Below, piece by piece: positions 41,623 to 50,581 of a stretch of 53,942 bases of DNA. A program made the translations under genes and the position numbers. The DNA lies in the NCBI GenBank assembly GCA_050261495.1, contig JBLNDI010000072.1, positions 1 through 53,942 on the forward strand. The letters run 5' to 3'. The DNA comes from JBMNKL01 sp050261495. Its GTDB lineage: Bacteria; Bacillota; Clostridia; Acetivibrionales; DTU013. Positions within the stretch are counted from its first letter, which is position 1. The number at the start of each line of letters is the position of its first letter. Under the pieces are notes generated by a model. That model was given only the letters and a program-made list of their open reading frames with translations, did no database searches and was not told where the DNA came from.

Positions 41623-42636
41623 ATGGAAAAAAGCAAATGGATAGAAATATACAGGACCATGCGGCTCATCCGCCTGATTGAGCAAAGAATCAACGATGAA
41701 TACAAGTATGACGAAATCAAAACGCCGATCCACCTGTCCATAGGCCAGGAAGCGGTGGCAGCCGGCGTTTGCATACACCTCCGGAAGGAAGACTACGTTT
41801 TCGGCACCCATCGAAGCCATGCGCAATATATTGCAAAAGGCGGAGATATTAAAAAAATGATCGCCGAATTGTACCTGAGAAAAACCGGGTGCGCATACGG
41901 CAGGGGCGGGTCGATGCATCTTGTCGATCCGGACGTGGGGATACTTGGCTCTTCCGCCATTGTTGGAGGGAATATTCCGCTGGGGACCGGAGTGGCGCTG
42001 GCATCCAAGCTTCTCAGGAACGACAGGGTTACCGTAGTATTTTTCGGCGACGGCGCCGCCGACGAAGGCACATTCCATGAAAGCCTGAACTTCGCCTCGC
42101 TGAAAAAGCTGCCCGTGGTGTATGTATGTGAAAACAATCTTTACGCCATCAACTCGCACCAGTCGAAAAGGCAGGCCGGCGCCGGCATATACGAATGGGG
42201 GCGGAATTATGGAATGCCGTGTTATAAAATTGACGGCAACGATGTGATAGAGGTTTCCGATTATGCTGAAAAAGCCATTGCCAGGTGCCGCAACGGCGAA
42301 GGCCCCACGCTGATCGAATGCGTGACCTACAGGTGGAAAGGGCACGTCGGAACGGTGGACGACGTAGGGGACGGTTACAGGCCGAAGGAGGAATACGACT
42401 ACTGGATTTCGAAATGCCCGATAAAACGGTTCTCGGAATTCCTTAAAGGCACGGGAGTTCTGACCGATGAGCTCATGGAAAAAATCGACTGTGAAATATA
42501 TGCTTTGATAGAAGAAGCCTTCCATTTTGCGCAAAACTCCCCAAAGCCTTCGCCTAACGAGCTTATGGATTTCGTATACGCAGACCAGGAACGAGAAAAG
42601 GAGGGTTTTTATGCCTTGGACGACAGTTCAGGTTGA
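41623..42636 (+). CDS. TPP-dependent dehydrogenase E1 alpha-like subunit
   Basis: 337 aa, ATG 41623 (AAAGGAGG upstream). Alpha subunit of the 2-oxo acid dehydrogenase E1 family (PDH/acetoin type): HLSIGQEAVAAGV, FGTHRSHAQYIAKGGD, GCAYGRGGSMH and the TPP/Mg motif GDGAADEGTFHESLNF...CENN (about 142-172). It overlaps the beta-subunit gene by 26 nt. No E2 or E3 gene accompanies it; it lies between sugar genes. Probably a sugar-cluster enzyme that builds an acyl or branched sugar group; the substrate is unknown. Confidence 0.88.
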   Translation: MEKSKWIEIYRTMRLIRLIEQRINDEYKYDEIKTPIHLSIGQEAVAAGVCIHLRKEDYVFGTHRSHAQYIAKGGDIKKMIAELYLRKTGCAYGRGGSMHLVDPDVGILGSSAIVGGNIPLGTGVALASKLLRNDRVTVVFFGDGAADEGTFHESLNFASLKKLPVVYVCENNLYAINSHQSKRQAGAGIYEWGRNYGMPCYKIDGNDVIEVSDYAEKAIARCRNGEGPTLIECVTYRWKGHVGTVDDVGDGYRPKEEYDYWISKCPIKRFSEFLKGTGVLTDELMEKIDCEIYALIEEAFHFAQNSPKPSPNELMDFVYADQEREKEGFYALDDSSG

Positions 42637-43654
42637 AAAACTGGATAGCTTTTTTATGACGGACGATACAAGGAGCGATCGTGTACTTACTTACAGGGAT
42701 GCGCTGCATGAGGCCTTCGACCAGTCGCTTGCAAGGGACCCGGGAGTGTTCATCATAGGCGAAGGCGTGGACGACGTCGCGGGCGTTTTTGGAACCACCA
42801 AGGGACTGAAGGAGAAGTACGGCGCAGACAGGGTGTTCGATACCCCCATATCGGAAAACTCGCTGACAGGTATAGCGGCCGGAGCCGCCATGGCAGGCCT
42901 GAGGCCGGTATTCATTCATGCACGGATGGATTTCCTTTTGCTTTCGCTGGATCAGCTGGTGAACCACGCATCCAAGTGGTGCTACATGTTCGGGGGAAAA
43001 GTAAAGGTTCCCATGGTGGTAAGGACCATCAGCGCAAGGGGATGGGGATCCGGAGCGCAGCATTCACAGTGCATCCAGGGAATGATGATGAACGTTCCCG
43101 GCCTGAAAATTGTTGCCCCTGCAACCCCTTACGATGCCAAGGGGTTGATGGTATCCGCCATAATCGACAACAACCCGGTCCTGTTTGTGGAACACAGATG
43201 GCTGCACAAAACAACGGGATATGTTCCCGAAGAACTCTATTCCATCCCCATAGGCAAAGGCGTCATCCGGCGGAAAGGGGAAGATATCACTATTGTGGCT
43301 GTGTCCTACATGCTCGTGGAGGCGCTGAAGGCTGCCGAAAAGCTCCAGCAGTCGGGCATATCCGCCGAGGTCATAGACCCCCGGACTTTGAAACCCTTGG
43401 ATGAGAAAATACTGCTGGAATCCCTTGCAAAAACCGGGAGGCTTCTGATAAGCGATACCGGGTGCAAAACGGGCAGTGTGGCTTCTGAAATAGCCGCCGT
43501 TGCGGCTGAAAAAGCATTCCACCTCCTGAAGAAGCCTGTCAGGCGGGTATGCTGTCCCGATACGCCCACGCCCACCAGCGATGTATTGGAAAAGGCTTAT
43601 TATCCCACCGCGGAAGACATTTTCAACGAAGCGGTGAACCTGGTGAAAGAATGA
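42611..43654 (+). CDS. TPP-dependent dehydrogenase E1 beta-like subunit
   Basis: 347 aa, ATG 42611 with GAGGG inside the end of the alpha gene. Beta subunit of the same heterotetrameric enzyme: LTYRDALHEAFDQSLARDPGVFIIGEGV, RVFDTPISENSLTGIAAGAAMAGLRPV, SAQ-type AQHSQ (substrate-contacting His region), and the C-terminal IDPRTLKPLDEKILLESLAKTGRLLI domain. With the alpha subunit it would decarboxylate a 2-oxo acid and pass on an activated acyl unit. The standard E2/E3 partners are absent. Confidence 0.88.
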   Translation: MPWTTVQVEKLDSFFMTDDTRSDRVLTYRDALHEAFDQSLARDPGVFIIGEGVDDVAGVFGTTKGLKEKYGADRVFDTPISENSLTGIAAGAAMAGLRPVFIHARMDFLLLSLDQLVNHASKWCYMFGGKVKVPMVVRTISARGWGSGAQHSQCIQGMMMNVPGLKIVAPATPYDAKGLMVSAIIDNNPVLFVEHRWLHKTTGYVPEELYSIPIGKGVIRRKGEDITIVAVSYMLVEALKAAEKLQQSGISAEVIDPRTLKPLDEKILLESLAKTGRLLISDTGCKTGSVASEIAAVAAEKAFHLLKKPVRRVCCPDTPTPTSDVLEKAYYPTAEDIFNEAVNLVKE

Positions 43655-43667
43655 AAAGAGGATGGTT

Positions 43668-44711
43668 ATGGATAGGATTATAGAGCAGGATTGCCTTGAA
43701 TATATTGAAAAAATCGATCTGACCCCGCTGAAGGGCAGGACCGCTTATATTACAGGGGCTAACGGGCTCATCGGCACGTATCTGATTTATATGCTTCACC
43801 TGGCCAATGTTGCCAAAAAGGCCGGGATAAATATTATTGCCGTTAGCAAAAGCCCTCCCGGCATCCACCTTCAGGATATCTTCAAGGACCGGTATGCGTT
43901 TTATGCGGAAGATTTGAACAGGCCGGACTGCAGCTGCTTCGAAGCCAAGGCCGACTATATCATCCATGGGGCGACCTACGCCCAGCCGAAAAAATTCATT
44001 CAAAACTACCTGGAGACTATCCATCTGAATACGACGGCAACCGAAAGGCTGCTGAAAAAAGCGAAAAACGACGGTGCAACCTTGTTGTTTTTAAGCTCAT
44101 CGGAGGTATACGGCGAACCCGATGAAAAACATGTTCCTACCAATGAAGATTATCCTGGTCTATGTTCTCCCGTGGATATCCGGGCAATCTACTCCGAGTC
44201 GAAACGCATGGGTGAAACCTTGTGCTTTGCATATAGAAATTTTGAAGCGGTTGATGCGAAGATAGCCCGGATTTCCATGACCTACGGGCCCGGTATCGGC
44301 TTGAAGGACGAAAGGGTCCTTGCCCATTTCCTGCGGCAGGCCCTTTATGATAAAAAGATCGTGATGCTCGATGAAGGGAGCAAGATCAGGACATTCTGTT
44401 ATATCGCCGACTGCGTGCTGATGCTCCTTTACATTATGCTTTACGGAAAAGACTTTGTATATAACGTGGGAGGAAAAGACAGCATCAGCATCCGTACTCT
44501 TGCGGAAGAGATATGCCTGCTGACGGGGAGCGAGTTGTCCGGGGAGACATCAAGCAGGGAAAACCTGGAGAACGTCAAGGTTTCCCCGAAGCTGGTAAAA
44601 CTTGATATTACAAAGGTTTGCACCGAATTCCCGCTCCCGCCTTTCAAGCCTTTCCGGGAAGGACTGGCCCGCACCATCAAGTGGAACAAGGCTGCAATCG
44701 GGATATCCTAA
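43668..44711 (+). CDS. NAD-dependent sugar epimerase/dehydratase (UDP-glucuronate decarboxylase-like)
   Basis: 347 aa; ATG 43668 preferred (AAAGAGG 7 nt upstream) over ATG 43662. Extended short-chain dehydrogenase: YITGANGLIGTYLIYML Gly-rich loop, ADYIIHGATYAQP, LFLSSSEVYGEP, YSESKRMGE (catalytic Tyr/Lys) and RISMTYGPGI. It would act on a nucleotide sugar. Adjacent to the E1 pair, it may prepare or process the sugar that the TPP enzyme modifies. A 164-bp gap before the next transferase is unremarkable. Confidence 0.85.
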   Translation: MDRIIEQDCLEYIEKIDLTPLKGRTAYITGANGLIGTYLIYMLHLANVAKKAGINIIAVSKSPPGIHLQDIFKDRYAFYAEDLNRPDCSCFEAKADYIIHGATYAQPKKFIQNYLETIHLNTTATERLLKKAKNDGATLLFLSSSEVYGEPDEKHVPTNEDYPGLCSPVDIRAIYSESKRMGETLCFAYRNFEAVDAKIARISMTYGPGIGLKDERVLAHFLRQALYDKKIVMLDEGSKIRTFCYIADCVLMLLYIMLYGKDFVYNVGGKDSISIRTLAEEICLLTGSELSGETSSRENLENVKVSPKLVKLDITKVCTEFPLPPFKPFREGLARTIKWNKAAIGIS

Positions 44712-44875
44712 AACCCAAAATACCCCAAGTCCAGGGCCCAAACCCCGTAGTTCAGGATCTTCGGCCTTTAGCCCGGCGCTTTTTTCCCGATAACCATACA
44801 CAAAAACCAACAAGTATACATAATATAAACTTGAGAAAAAACAACGAGCCTGAAAAATTGCGGGGTGAAACTTAC

Positions 44876-46057
44876 ATGACAGGCGACAGGTTCCTGTTAA
44901 TCAAACCTTGGAGTTATAGGTTGTGGTCCGATGTGGAGCATGTTCTCGGTCAGCTTCTGATAGCCGAAATTACAAACCGCATTCCCGTTGTTTATTGGCC
45001 GACCCACTGCCTGCACAACGGATTTATTCATACAAACGGGTTTGAACTGTATTTTGAACCCGTATCCGATTATACCATCTTCAATCTGGCCAATCCCGGG
45101 TACACATTCTATCCGCCCTTGTGGGATGCGGACAATCTTCTGATGGAAGACGCCGGCAAGGATACCTGGATGTACAGAAGCATCGGCGATCTCATAAGCA
45201 GTGACGCCAATGTTGTCGTCGGGGATGTGTATTTTTCAATATCGGAAATTATTCCTTTCATCAGGAAGGATAATGCGGCATACGGCATGACGGCCGCGGA
45301 AATTTACCGCTACCTTTACAGGAAGTATATAAGAGTTAAAAAGGATATCCTTATGGAGGCGCAGGGATTTTACCAGTCATGGCTCAGGGACGGGCACCCT
45401 TTGCTGGCCGTCCATGTCCGCAAGGAAGAAGACGACATGATTATTGACGAAAGGAAGGACATCGCGGATGAGCACTACTGGTACAGGAACAGCAGGAAAT
45501 ACGGAGTGAAGTATTCAAAGGACCGGAAGCGGAAATACCGTTTCCTGGGAAAGGGAAGAATGTTGAAAGCCAATGCGCAATACCACTCTGAGATCCGCAA
45601 GCTGATAAACAAATATGCTATCCGGAGAATATTCCTTCTCACCGATAGCGAGGAATCGGTGGAGGAATACCGGAAAATGTACGGAGATACGGTTGTGTTT
45701 ACCGACTGCAAGCGTTTGTCCGGCAGCGAACCGGCATATAACATGGAAAACCCCATGGTGAAAAGGAGACGGGGAGTTGAGGCAATCAAGGACGCATATA
45801 TTGCCGCCCGGTGCGACTTCTTTATAGGAAACGACTTCTCCGCGCTGTCACGGGCGATAACACGGCTGAAGGACTGGCCGCAGGGGAATGTCAACCTTCT
45901 CTTCCGCCGGAGGAAAAGACGCATATACCCTGTCAATGTAAAAATGATTGTAAGAAAAGACAATAAATTATTGCGTTCATTTTTGGAGTATTTGAAAAGA
46001 CTCTGCCGCAGCATAAAGAAAAAACTTAATATTGGGGGTGGCGACCTTGAAAACTGA
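44876..46057 (+). CDS. Fucosyltransferase-like protein, paralogue 2 (long, altered HxR motif)
   Basis: 393 aa, ATG 44876 behind GGGGTGAAA. Same N-terminus (RFLLIKPWSYRLWSDVEHVLGQLLIAEITNRIPVVYW, broken here for length) and C-terminal GVEAIKDAYIAARCDFFIGNDFSALS block as its paralogues. The HxRxxD site reads VHVRKEEDD, followed by an insertion of about 40 basic residues. A basic C-terminal tail of about 50 residues could bind membrane or glycan. Its end overlaps paralogue 3 by 11 nt. Confidence 0.7.
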   Translation: MTGDRFLLIKPWSYRLWSDVEHVLGQLLIAEITNRIPVVYWPTHCLHNGFIHTNGFELYFEPVSDYTIFNLANPGYTFYPPLWDADNLLMEDAGKDTWMYRSIGDLISSDANVVVGDVYFSISEIIPFIRKDNAAYGMTAAEIYRYLYRKYIRVKKDILMEAQGFYQSWLRDGHPLLAVHVRKEEDDMIIDERKDIADEHYWYRNSRKYGVKYSKDRKRKYRFLGKGRMLKANAQYHSEIRKLINKYAIRRIFLLTDSEESVEEYRKMYGDTVVFTDCKRLSGSEPAYNMENPMVKRRRGVEAIKDAYIAARCDFFIGNDFSALSRAITRLKDWPQGNVNLLFRRRKRRIYPVNVKMIVRKDNKLLRSFLEYLKRLCRSIKKKLNIGGGDLEN

Positions 46058-47138
46058 CCGGTTCCTGCTTATCAAAAGCTGGGGTTGCGGTTTTTGGTCC
46101 GATGTGGACCACGTGACGGGCCAATTGCTGGCTGCCGAACTGACCGACCGGATTCCTGTCGTTTATTGGGGTACAAACAGCCTGTATTCCGACTCATTTA
46201 AAGGAAATGCCTTTGAGCTGTATTTTGAACCCGTATCGGATTATACCGTGGAAGATTTGAACCAGCCCGGTTTTACCTACTACCCTCCCGTTTGGAACGG
46301 CAAAAACCTGACGGTGGAGGATTTGGACAAAGTGGCATGGGCATACCGGAACCTGGGCGATATGATGCAGAGCGACGCCAACGTGGTGGTCAGCGACGTT
46401 CACTATTTTATACGTCCGATGCTCAATTATATTCCCAAAAGCCACTGGGCGTACGGAATGACCGCGCACCAGATATACCGGCGCCTGTTTGACAAATATA
46501 TCAGGCTGAAACCGGATATAAAAGAGGAAATACAGCAATTTTACGATGAATTCATGAAGGATGCGAAGCCGCTGCTCGGAGTGCACATCCGGGGAGGAGA
46601 CAAAGTACGCGAAGTGGAGAACTTGTCCCACCTGAACAAAAGATACCATCAAGCGATACAAAACTTTATCAGGCAGTATGATATTCAGAAGATCCTGGTA
46701 TTGACAGACTGCGAGGAAATTCTTGCCGATTTTAAAAAGCGGTACGGACGGAAGGTGATCTTTACCGATTGCAAAAGGGGGCAGGTTTATGACACGAAAA
46801 ACGCTCCCCACCTTACCAGCTATTCCGAAAGAAGGCGTAAGGGGATAGAGGTAATCAAGGATACCTGCCTTGCCTCCATGTGTGATTTCTTTATCGGCAA
46901 TGGGTATTCCAACGTGTCATACACGGTAAAACGCCTGAGAGACTGGCCGGACAGCAACATTATCCTTTTCTACAGGGATTTGAAGCATGAAATGAGGTTG
47001 GCCAGGAAACGCGTGAAAGCCGACCGGAGGAGAAGAAAATTGGAAAGGATCCGCCACATAACGGAATATCCTGAATTATACGGAGGTGTAAATACGTATG
47101 CAGACGAACCGATACCTGTTGATAAAATCACTGGGTAA
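46047..47138 (+). CDS. Fucosyltransferase-like protein, paralogue 3
   Basis: 363 aa from TTG 46047, with GGGGGTGG upstream; TTG 46032 is an alternative. Conserved N-terminal block (LLIKSWGCGFWSDVDHVTGQ), the most canonical HxRxxD site of the four (VHIRGGDKVRE), a TDCEEI turn, and the C-terminal RKGIEVIKDTCLASMCDFF region followed by IGNGYSNVSYTV. It ends in a basic tail. Predicted to transfer fucose, or a related GDP sugar, from the nucleotide donor. It overlaps paralogue 4 by 41 nt. Confidence 0.75.
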   Translation: MKTDRFLLIKSWGCGFWSDVDHVTGQLLAAELTDRIPVVYWGTNSLYSDSFKGNAFELYFEPVSDYTVEDLNQPGFTYYPPVWNGKNLTVEDLDKVAWAYRNLGDMMQSDANVVVSDVHYFIRPMLNYIPKSHWAYGMTAHQIYRRLFDKYIRLKPDIKEEIQQFYDEFMKDAKPLLGVHIRGGDKVREVENLSHLNKRYHQAIQNFIRQYDIQKILVLTDCEEILADFKKRYGRKVIFTDCKRGQVYDTKNAPHLTSYSERRRKGIEVIKDTCLASMCDFFIGNGYSNVSYTVKRLRDWPDSNIILFYRDLKHEMRLARKRVKADRRRRKLERIRHITEYPELYGGVNTYADEPIPVDKITG

Positions 47139-48057
47139 AAGCATTTGGGCAGATGTTGACCATGTTATGTGCCAGATTCTGGCGGCAGAGCTGACAAACC
47201 GGGTCCCGGTCGTGTACTGGGGCGTGGAGAGCCTTTACAGCGAGTCCATCGCTACAAACGCATATGAGCTCTTTTTTGAACCGGTTTCCGGCTTTACGGT
47301 CCATGATATTATCCGTCCGGGATATTCTTTTTACCCGCCCGTGTGGAATTCACAGAACATTCTTGCTGAAGACAGCGACAGGTTTAAAATGGAAAACCGG
47401 GATTTGAAAAGCCTGATGAAAAGTGATGCGAATATAGTTGTCAGTGACATATATTATCCGCTGAGCTCCATATTGTCATGGACGAACAGGCCGCACTGGT
47501 CTTTCGGGGAAACCCCCTGCCAGGTTTACCGGCGCCTTTATGACAAGTATCTGAAGCCAAAACCCGAAATAAAGCGGGAAATTAAGAAATACATCAATAC
47601 AAACCCGGACTTCAGGGATGAAAGGCCGATTCTCGGGGTACACTGCCGTTCCAACGCCATTGTGCATGAAGTGGCGCAGATATATGACCTGAATGAATTC
47701 TACAAGCCCAATATCTGGCAGTTTATAGTACGGTACAACATCAGGCACGTTTTCTTGATAACGGACTCCAATAAAATATTGAACCAGTACAAGAAACTGT
47801 ATGGCGTAAACGGCATGCTTCTATACACGGACAGCAAAAAACGGCCCCTGAAGGAACGGATACCGACTTACCTTCTGACTTACCCGAACAAAAGACACAA
47901 GGGCGTGGAGCTCATCAAGGATACCATCGAAATAATAAAGGACACGTACCTGGCTGCACAATGCGACTTTTTCATCGGCAACGGTTATTCAAGTCTGTCC
48001 AATACTGTGATGCGGCTTAAGGACTGGCCGGAAACCAATATCAAGTTGTTATACTGA
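47098..48057 (+). CDS. Fucosyltransferase-like protein, paralogue 4 (degenerate active-site motif)
   Basis: 319 aa, ATG 47098 behind GGAGGTG. Shares the N-terminal LLIKSLGKSIWADVDHVMCQ, EPVSGFTVHDI and the C-terminal KGVELIKDT...AAQCDFFIGNGYSSLS blocks. The HxRxxD site reads VHCRSNAIV: His and Arg remain but the Asp position is lost. It may use a different acceptor or have become a non-catalytic partner. Followed after 34 nt by the kinase-like gene. Confidence 0.7.
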   Translation: MQTNRYLLIKSLGKSIWADVDHVMCQILAAELTNRVPVVYWGVESLYSESIATNAYELFFEPVSGFTVHDIIRPGYSFYPPVWNSQNILAEDSDRFKMENRDLKSLMKSDANIVVSDIYYPLSSILSWTNRPHWSFGETPCQVYRRLYDKYLKPKPEIKREIKKYINTNPDFRDERPILGVHCRSNAIVHEVAQIYDLNEFYKPNIWQFIVRYNIRHVFLITDSNKILNQYKKLYGVNGMLLYTDSKKRPLKERIPTYLLTYPNKRHKGVELIKDTIEIIKDTYLAAQCDFFIGNGYSSLSNTVMRLKDWPETNIKLLY

Positions 48058-48091
48058 ATAGCAGTTTCCCAGGGGAGAGGAGGGATGATTC

Positions 48092-49009
48092 TTGTCCTCC
48101 AACGAATTAAAATACATGGAATTAATAAAGAGCAGGTATCCCGGAATGGATCTGCACAAAGTCGAATTTAATAAAACCGACGGGAGTTATAGCGACATCG
48201 CAGTTGTAAATAATGAGGAAGTGTTTAAATTTGCGAAATATGACTGGAGCGCCGTCTACCTGAAAAACGAGGCGGATGTGGTCCGCTTCATCAGGGATTT
48301 TGTCACCTTGCCTTTGCCGGATGTGGAGCTGATCGGCCAAAACGTGTCCAGGCGCCGTTATATCAAGGGCTCGCCGATGTACCGAAATACTTTGCTGAGA
48401 TTGGATTACCGTGCGCAGGATAACGTTGCCGGGCAAATTGCCGTTTTCTTAAAGCAGTTGCACTCCATCCCCGCAAAAACGGTACGATACGCGGAGATCG
48501 GCGATTCCAGGATGAACCTGTCGCGGGAGGAATGGCTGGCTGAACTGGAAACGATTCAAAAGAAAATATTCCCCTATTGCACAGGCTATGTTAAAGAGTA
48601 TTTTCGGCAGATTATCCTGCCCGTCATGGATGACGAGAAATTTTTTGAATTCAAGCCCGCGCTTATCCATGGCGATTTAACGCCGAACCACATCCTGTTT
48701 GATCAGGCCTCCAGGAGGATCAACGGCATCATCGGTTTTGGCTGCGCAGGCCTGGGCGATCCCTCCTATGACCTGGGAATGCTCCTGGACCACCTGGGAG
48801 AGAGCTTTATAAAACGGATGCGCAGGCATTATCCGGTTACTGCCGCCTCCCTTGACAGGGCAAGGTTCTATGCTTATATCAGCAATTTCATGTGGCTGAG
48901 AGATGTCTGCGACATGATTTCAACACGGGATTTCTCCCGATTTCAAATAACGGCGAAGGACAGGGACATTTACCCTTTGGGAACATTATCTCCTGTGGTC
49001 GAGTTTTAG
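48092..49009 (+). CDS. Aminoglycoside-phosphotransferase-fold protein with an altered metal site
   Basis: 305 aa from TTG 48092 (AGGAGGG, 7 nt). APH/choline-kinase fold: N-lobe EVFKFAKYDW (Lys46), C-lobe Brenner motif LIHGDLTPNHIL (D195, N199). The Asp that normally starts the IDF/IDW metal-binding motif is Gly215 in GIIGFGCAGLGDPSYDLGML, so metal binding would be impaired. Its place in the cluster suggests a small-molecule or sugar kinase, or an inactive relative. Evidence for activity is open. Confidence 0.8.
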   Translation: MSSNELKYMELIKSRYPGMDLHKVEFNKTDGSYSDIAVVNNEEVFKFAKYDWSAVYLKNEADVVRFIRDFVTLPLPDVELIGQNVSRRRYIKGSPMYRNTLLRLDYRAQDNVAGQIAVFLKQLHSIPAKTVRYAEIGDSRMNLSREEWLAELETIQKKIFPYCTGYVKEYFRQIILPVMDDEKFFEFKPALIHGDLTPNHILFDQASRRINGIIGFGCAGLGDPSYDLGMLLDHLGESFIKRMRRHYPVTAASLDRARFYAYISNFMWLRDVCDMISTRDFSRFQITAKDRDIYPLGTLSPVVEF

Positions 49010-49086
49010 CCGTTAAAATGAATTGTGATATCCGGACGGAATTCTGAATAAAATTGTTACAGGAACATGTGCCGGGAGATGGTCGT

Positions 49087-49539
49087 GTGCATTACAGTTC
49101 TACCGATTTATGCCGCCTCAAGATCAAAAGAGCGATTTTTGACGGATACAGTAAAAAACAGGTTGACTGCATGCTTGCAAAAATCATTGAAGACTACGGG
49201 GAGATGAATAAAGGCATCCATGAGCTGAAATGCCAGATATCCACGCTGGAAGAGACTGTACAGCACTACAAGGTACTTGAAGAATCCCTGCAGCACTCCA
49301 TCCTGGTTGCACAGCACAGCGCCGAGCAAATCAAAGCGAACGCGTGCGAAAAGGCAAAGACCATAGTGGATGAAGCAGAAATAAAGGCACAGAAAATAAT
49401 TGACGAAGCTGCCGATGAAGCCCGTAAAATCAAGGCAAAATATGATCAGCTCAAAAATGAAGTATATACCTTCAAAACAAAATCGGAAGCGCTGCTCCAG
49501 GCTCAAATGGACGTTATCAAGCAATTGTTCGCGGAGTAA
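49087..49539 (+). CDS. DivIVA-like coiled-coil protein
   Basis: 150 aa from GTG 49087 (GGGAG 8 nt upstream); TTG 49054 is a weaker alternative. The N-terminus STDLCRLKIKRAIFDGYSKKQVDCML matches the DivIVA pattern (L.P.DI..K.F..GYD..EVD). A long coiled coil follows, with an Ala/Glu/Lys-rich stretch (AKTIVDEAEIKAQKIIDEA) as in GpsB/DivIVA proteins. DivIVA proteins bind curved membrane or poles. It ends the transferase operon; a localisation role for the glycosylation or spore-coat machinery is inferred. Confidence 0.75.
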   Translation: MHYSSTDLCRLKIKRAIFDGYSKKQVDCMLAKIIEDYGEMNKGIHELKCQISTLEETVQHYKVLEESLQHSILVAQHSAEQIKANACEKAKTIVDEAEIKAQKIIDEAADEARKIKAKYDQLKNEVYTFKTKSEALLQAQMDVIKQLFAE

Positions 49540-49609
49540 GGGAACGCGGCGTGCAAATCCCGGAATTTTCACCATACCATGGTTAAATCTTTTGAAATTT
49601 GCAGCATGA

Positions 49610-49645
49610 AATGACGCCGGCCGCAATTCAGCGGTTGGCGTCATT
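49610..49645. terminator. Long stem-loop between the converging DivIVA-like and fcl genes
   Basis: AATGACGCC (49610-49618) pairs with GGCGTCATT (49637-49645); with two G-U pairs and CCGC/GCGG the stem extends to 15 bp around a 6-nt loop. It includes the last codons of fcl. T-tracts are poor on both sides, so it may act as a weak bidirectional terminator. Confidence 0.6.
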
Positions 49646-50569
49646 CAACATGCTGACGTAATATTCATATTCCCGCCGGATTCCTTCCTTCAAATCCATT
49701 TTCGGCTTCCAACCGGTCGCTGAAATCCTGGAATTATCCAAAACCCTCCGCGGAGTCCCGTCGGGTTTTGTGGCATCGAATACAATATCTCCCTGAAAAC
49801 CTACAACATCCCGGATAATCTCAGCCAGCTCCCTTATGCTCGTTTCCTTCCCGGAACCGATATTTACGAGCTCGCTGCCGTTATAGGTCTGCATCAGGCA
49901 AAGGCATGCTTCGGCCATATCGTCCACGTATAAAAACTCCCGCAAGGGTTTGCCCGTACCCCACAATTCAACAAACGGCCGGTTCTCCATTTTGGCTTTA
50001 TGGAATTTTACCAGCATGGATGGGATCACATGGGAGTTGTATGCGTCAAACCTGTCGTTGACGCCGTACAGGTTGGCGGGCATGACCGAAATATAGCAGG
50101 CGCCGTATTGCTTGTTGTAGGATTGGCACATTTTAATCCCCGAAATTTTGGCCAGGGCGTAAGCTTCATTGGTAGGTTCCAGCGGACCGGTGAGCAGGTA
50201 TTCCTCTTTTATCGGCTGGGGGCATAATTTCGGATATATGCATGAGCTTCCGAGAAACATCAGCTTTTTCACTTTATTCTTGAAGGCGCTGCGGATCACG
50301 TTGCATTCGATCAGCATGTTCTCCATGATGAAATCCGCAGGGTACGTATCATTCGCATGTATTCCTCCCACTTTGGCGGCAGCCAGGAAAACATGTTCCG
50401 GCTTTTCTTCCTCAAAAAACTTCTCTGTTTCCGCCTGGTTTGTCAGATCCAGTTCCCGGTGCGTCCTTTTGATGATATTTTCGTACCCGTTTTGTTGAAG
50501 GCGCCTGACAATGGCCGAACCAACCATCCCGGTATGACCTGCCACGTATATCCTGCTGTTTCTTTCCAT
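49628..50569 (-). CDS. fcl: GDP-L-fucose synthase
   Basis: 313 aa, start ATG 50569 with GGAGGGAAA upstream. Epimerase-reductase that converts GDP-4-keto-6-deoxymannose to GDP-L-fucose with NADPH. Landmarks: YVAGHTGMVGSAIVRRLQ, FLAAAKVGGIHAND, LMFLGSSCIYP, the YALAK catalytic motif, YGVNDRFD and LREFLYVDDMAEACL. Length fits (about 310-320). 12 nt downstream of gmd on the minus strand, as an operon that converges with the transferase operon. Confidence 0.96.
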   Translation of the reverse strand: MERNSRIYVAGHTGMVGSAIVRRLQQNGYENIIKRTHRELDLTNQAETEKFFEEEKPEHVFLAAAKVGGIHANDTYPADFIMENMLIECNVIRSAFKNKVKKLMFLGSSCIYPKLCPQPIKEEYLLTGPLEPTNEAYALAKISGIKMCQSYNKQYGACYISVMPANLYGVNDRFDAYNSHVIPSMLVKFHKAKMENRPFVELWGTGKPLREFLYVDDMAEACLCLMQTYNGSELVNIGSGKETSIRELAEIIRDVVGFQGDIVFDATKPDGTPRRVLDNSRISATGWKPKMDLKEGIRREYEYYVSMLNDANR

Positions 50570-50581
50570 GAGTTTCCCTCC

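Noticed and set aside
44618..44875. N-terminal extension of transferase paralogue 2
   Set aside because: The frame stays open upstream, overlapping the epimerase gene, but the paralogues start at the block beginning near 44876 and the only good ribosome site is there.
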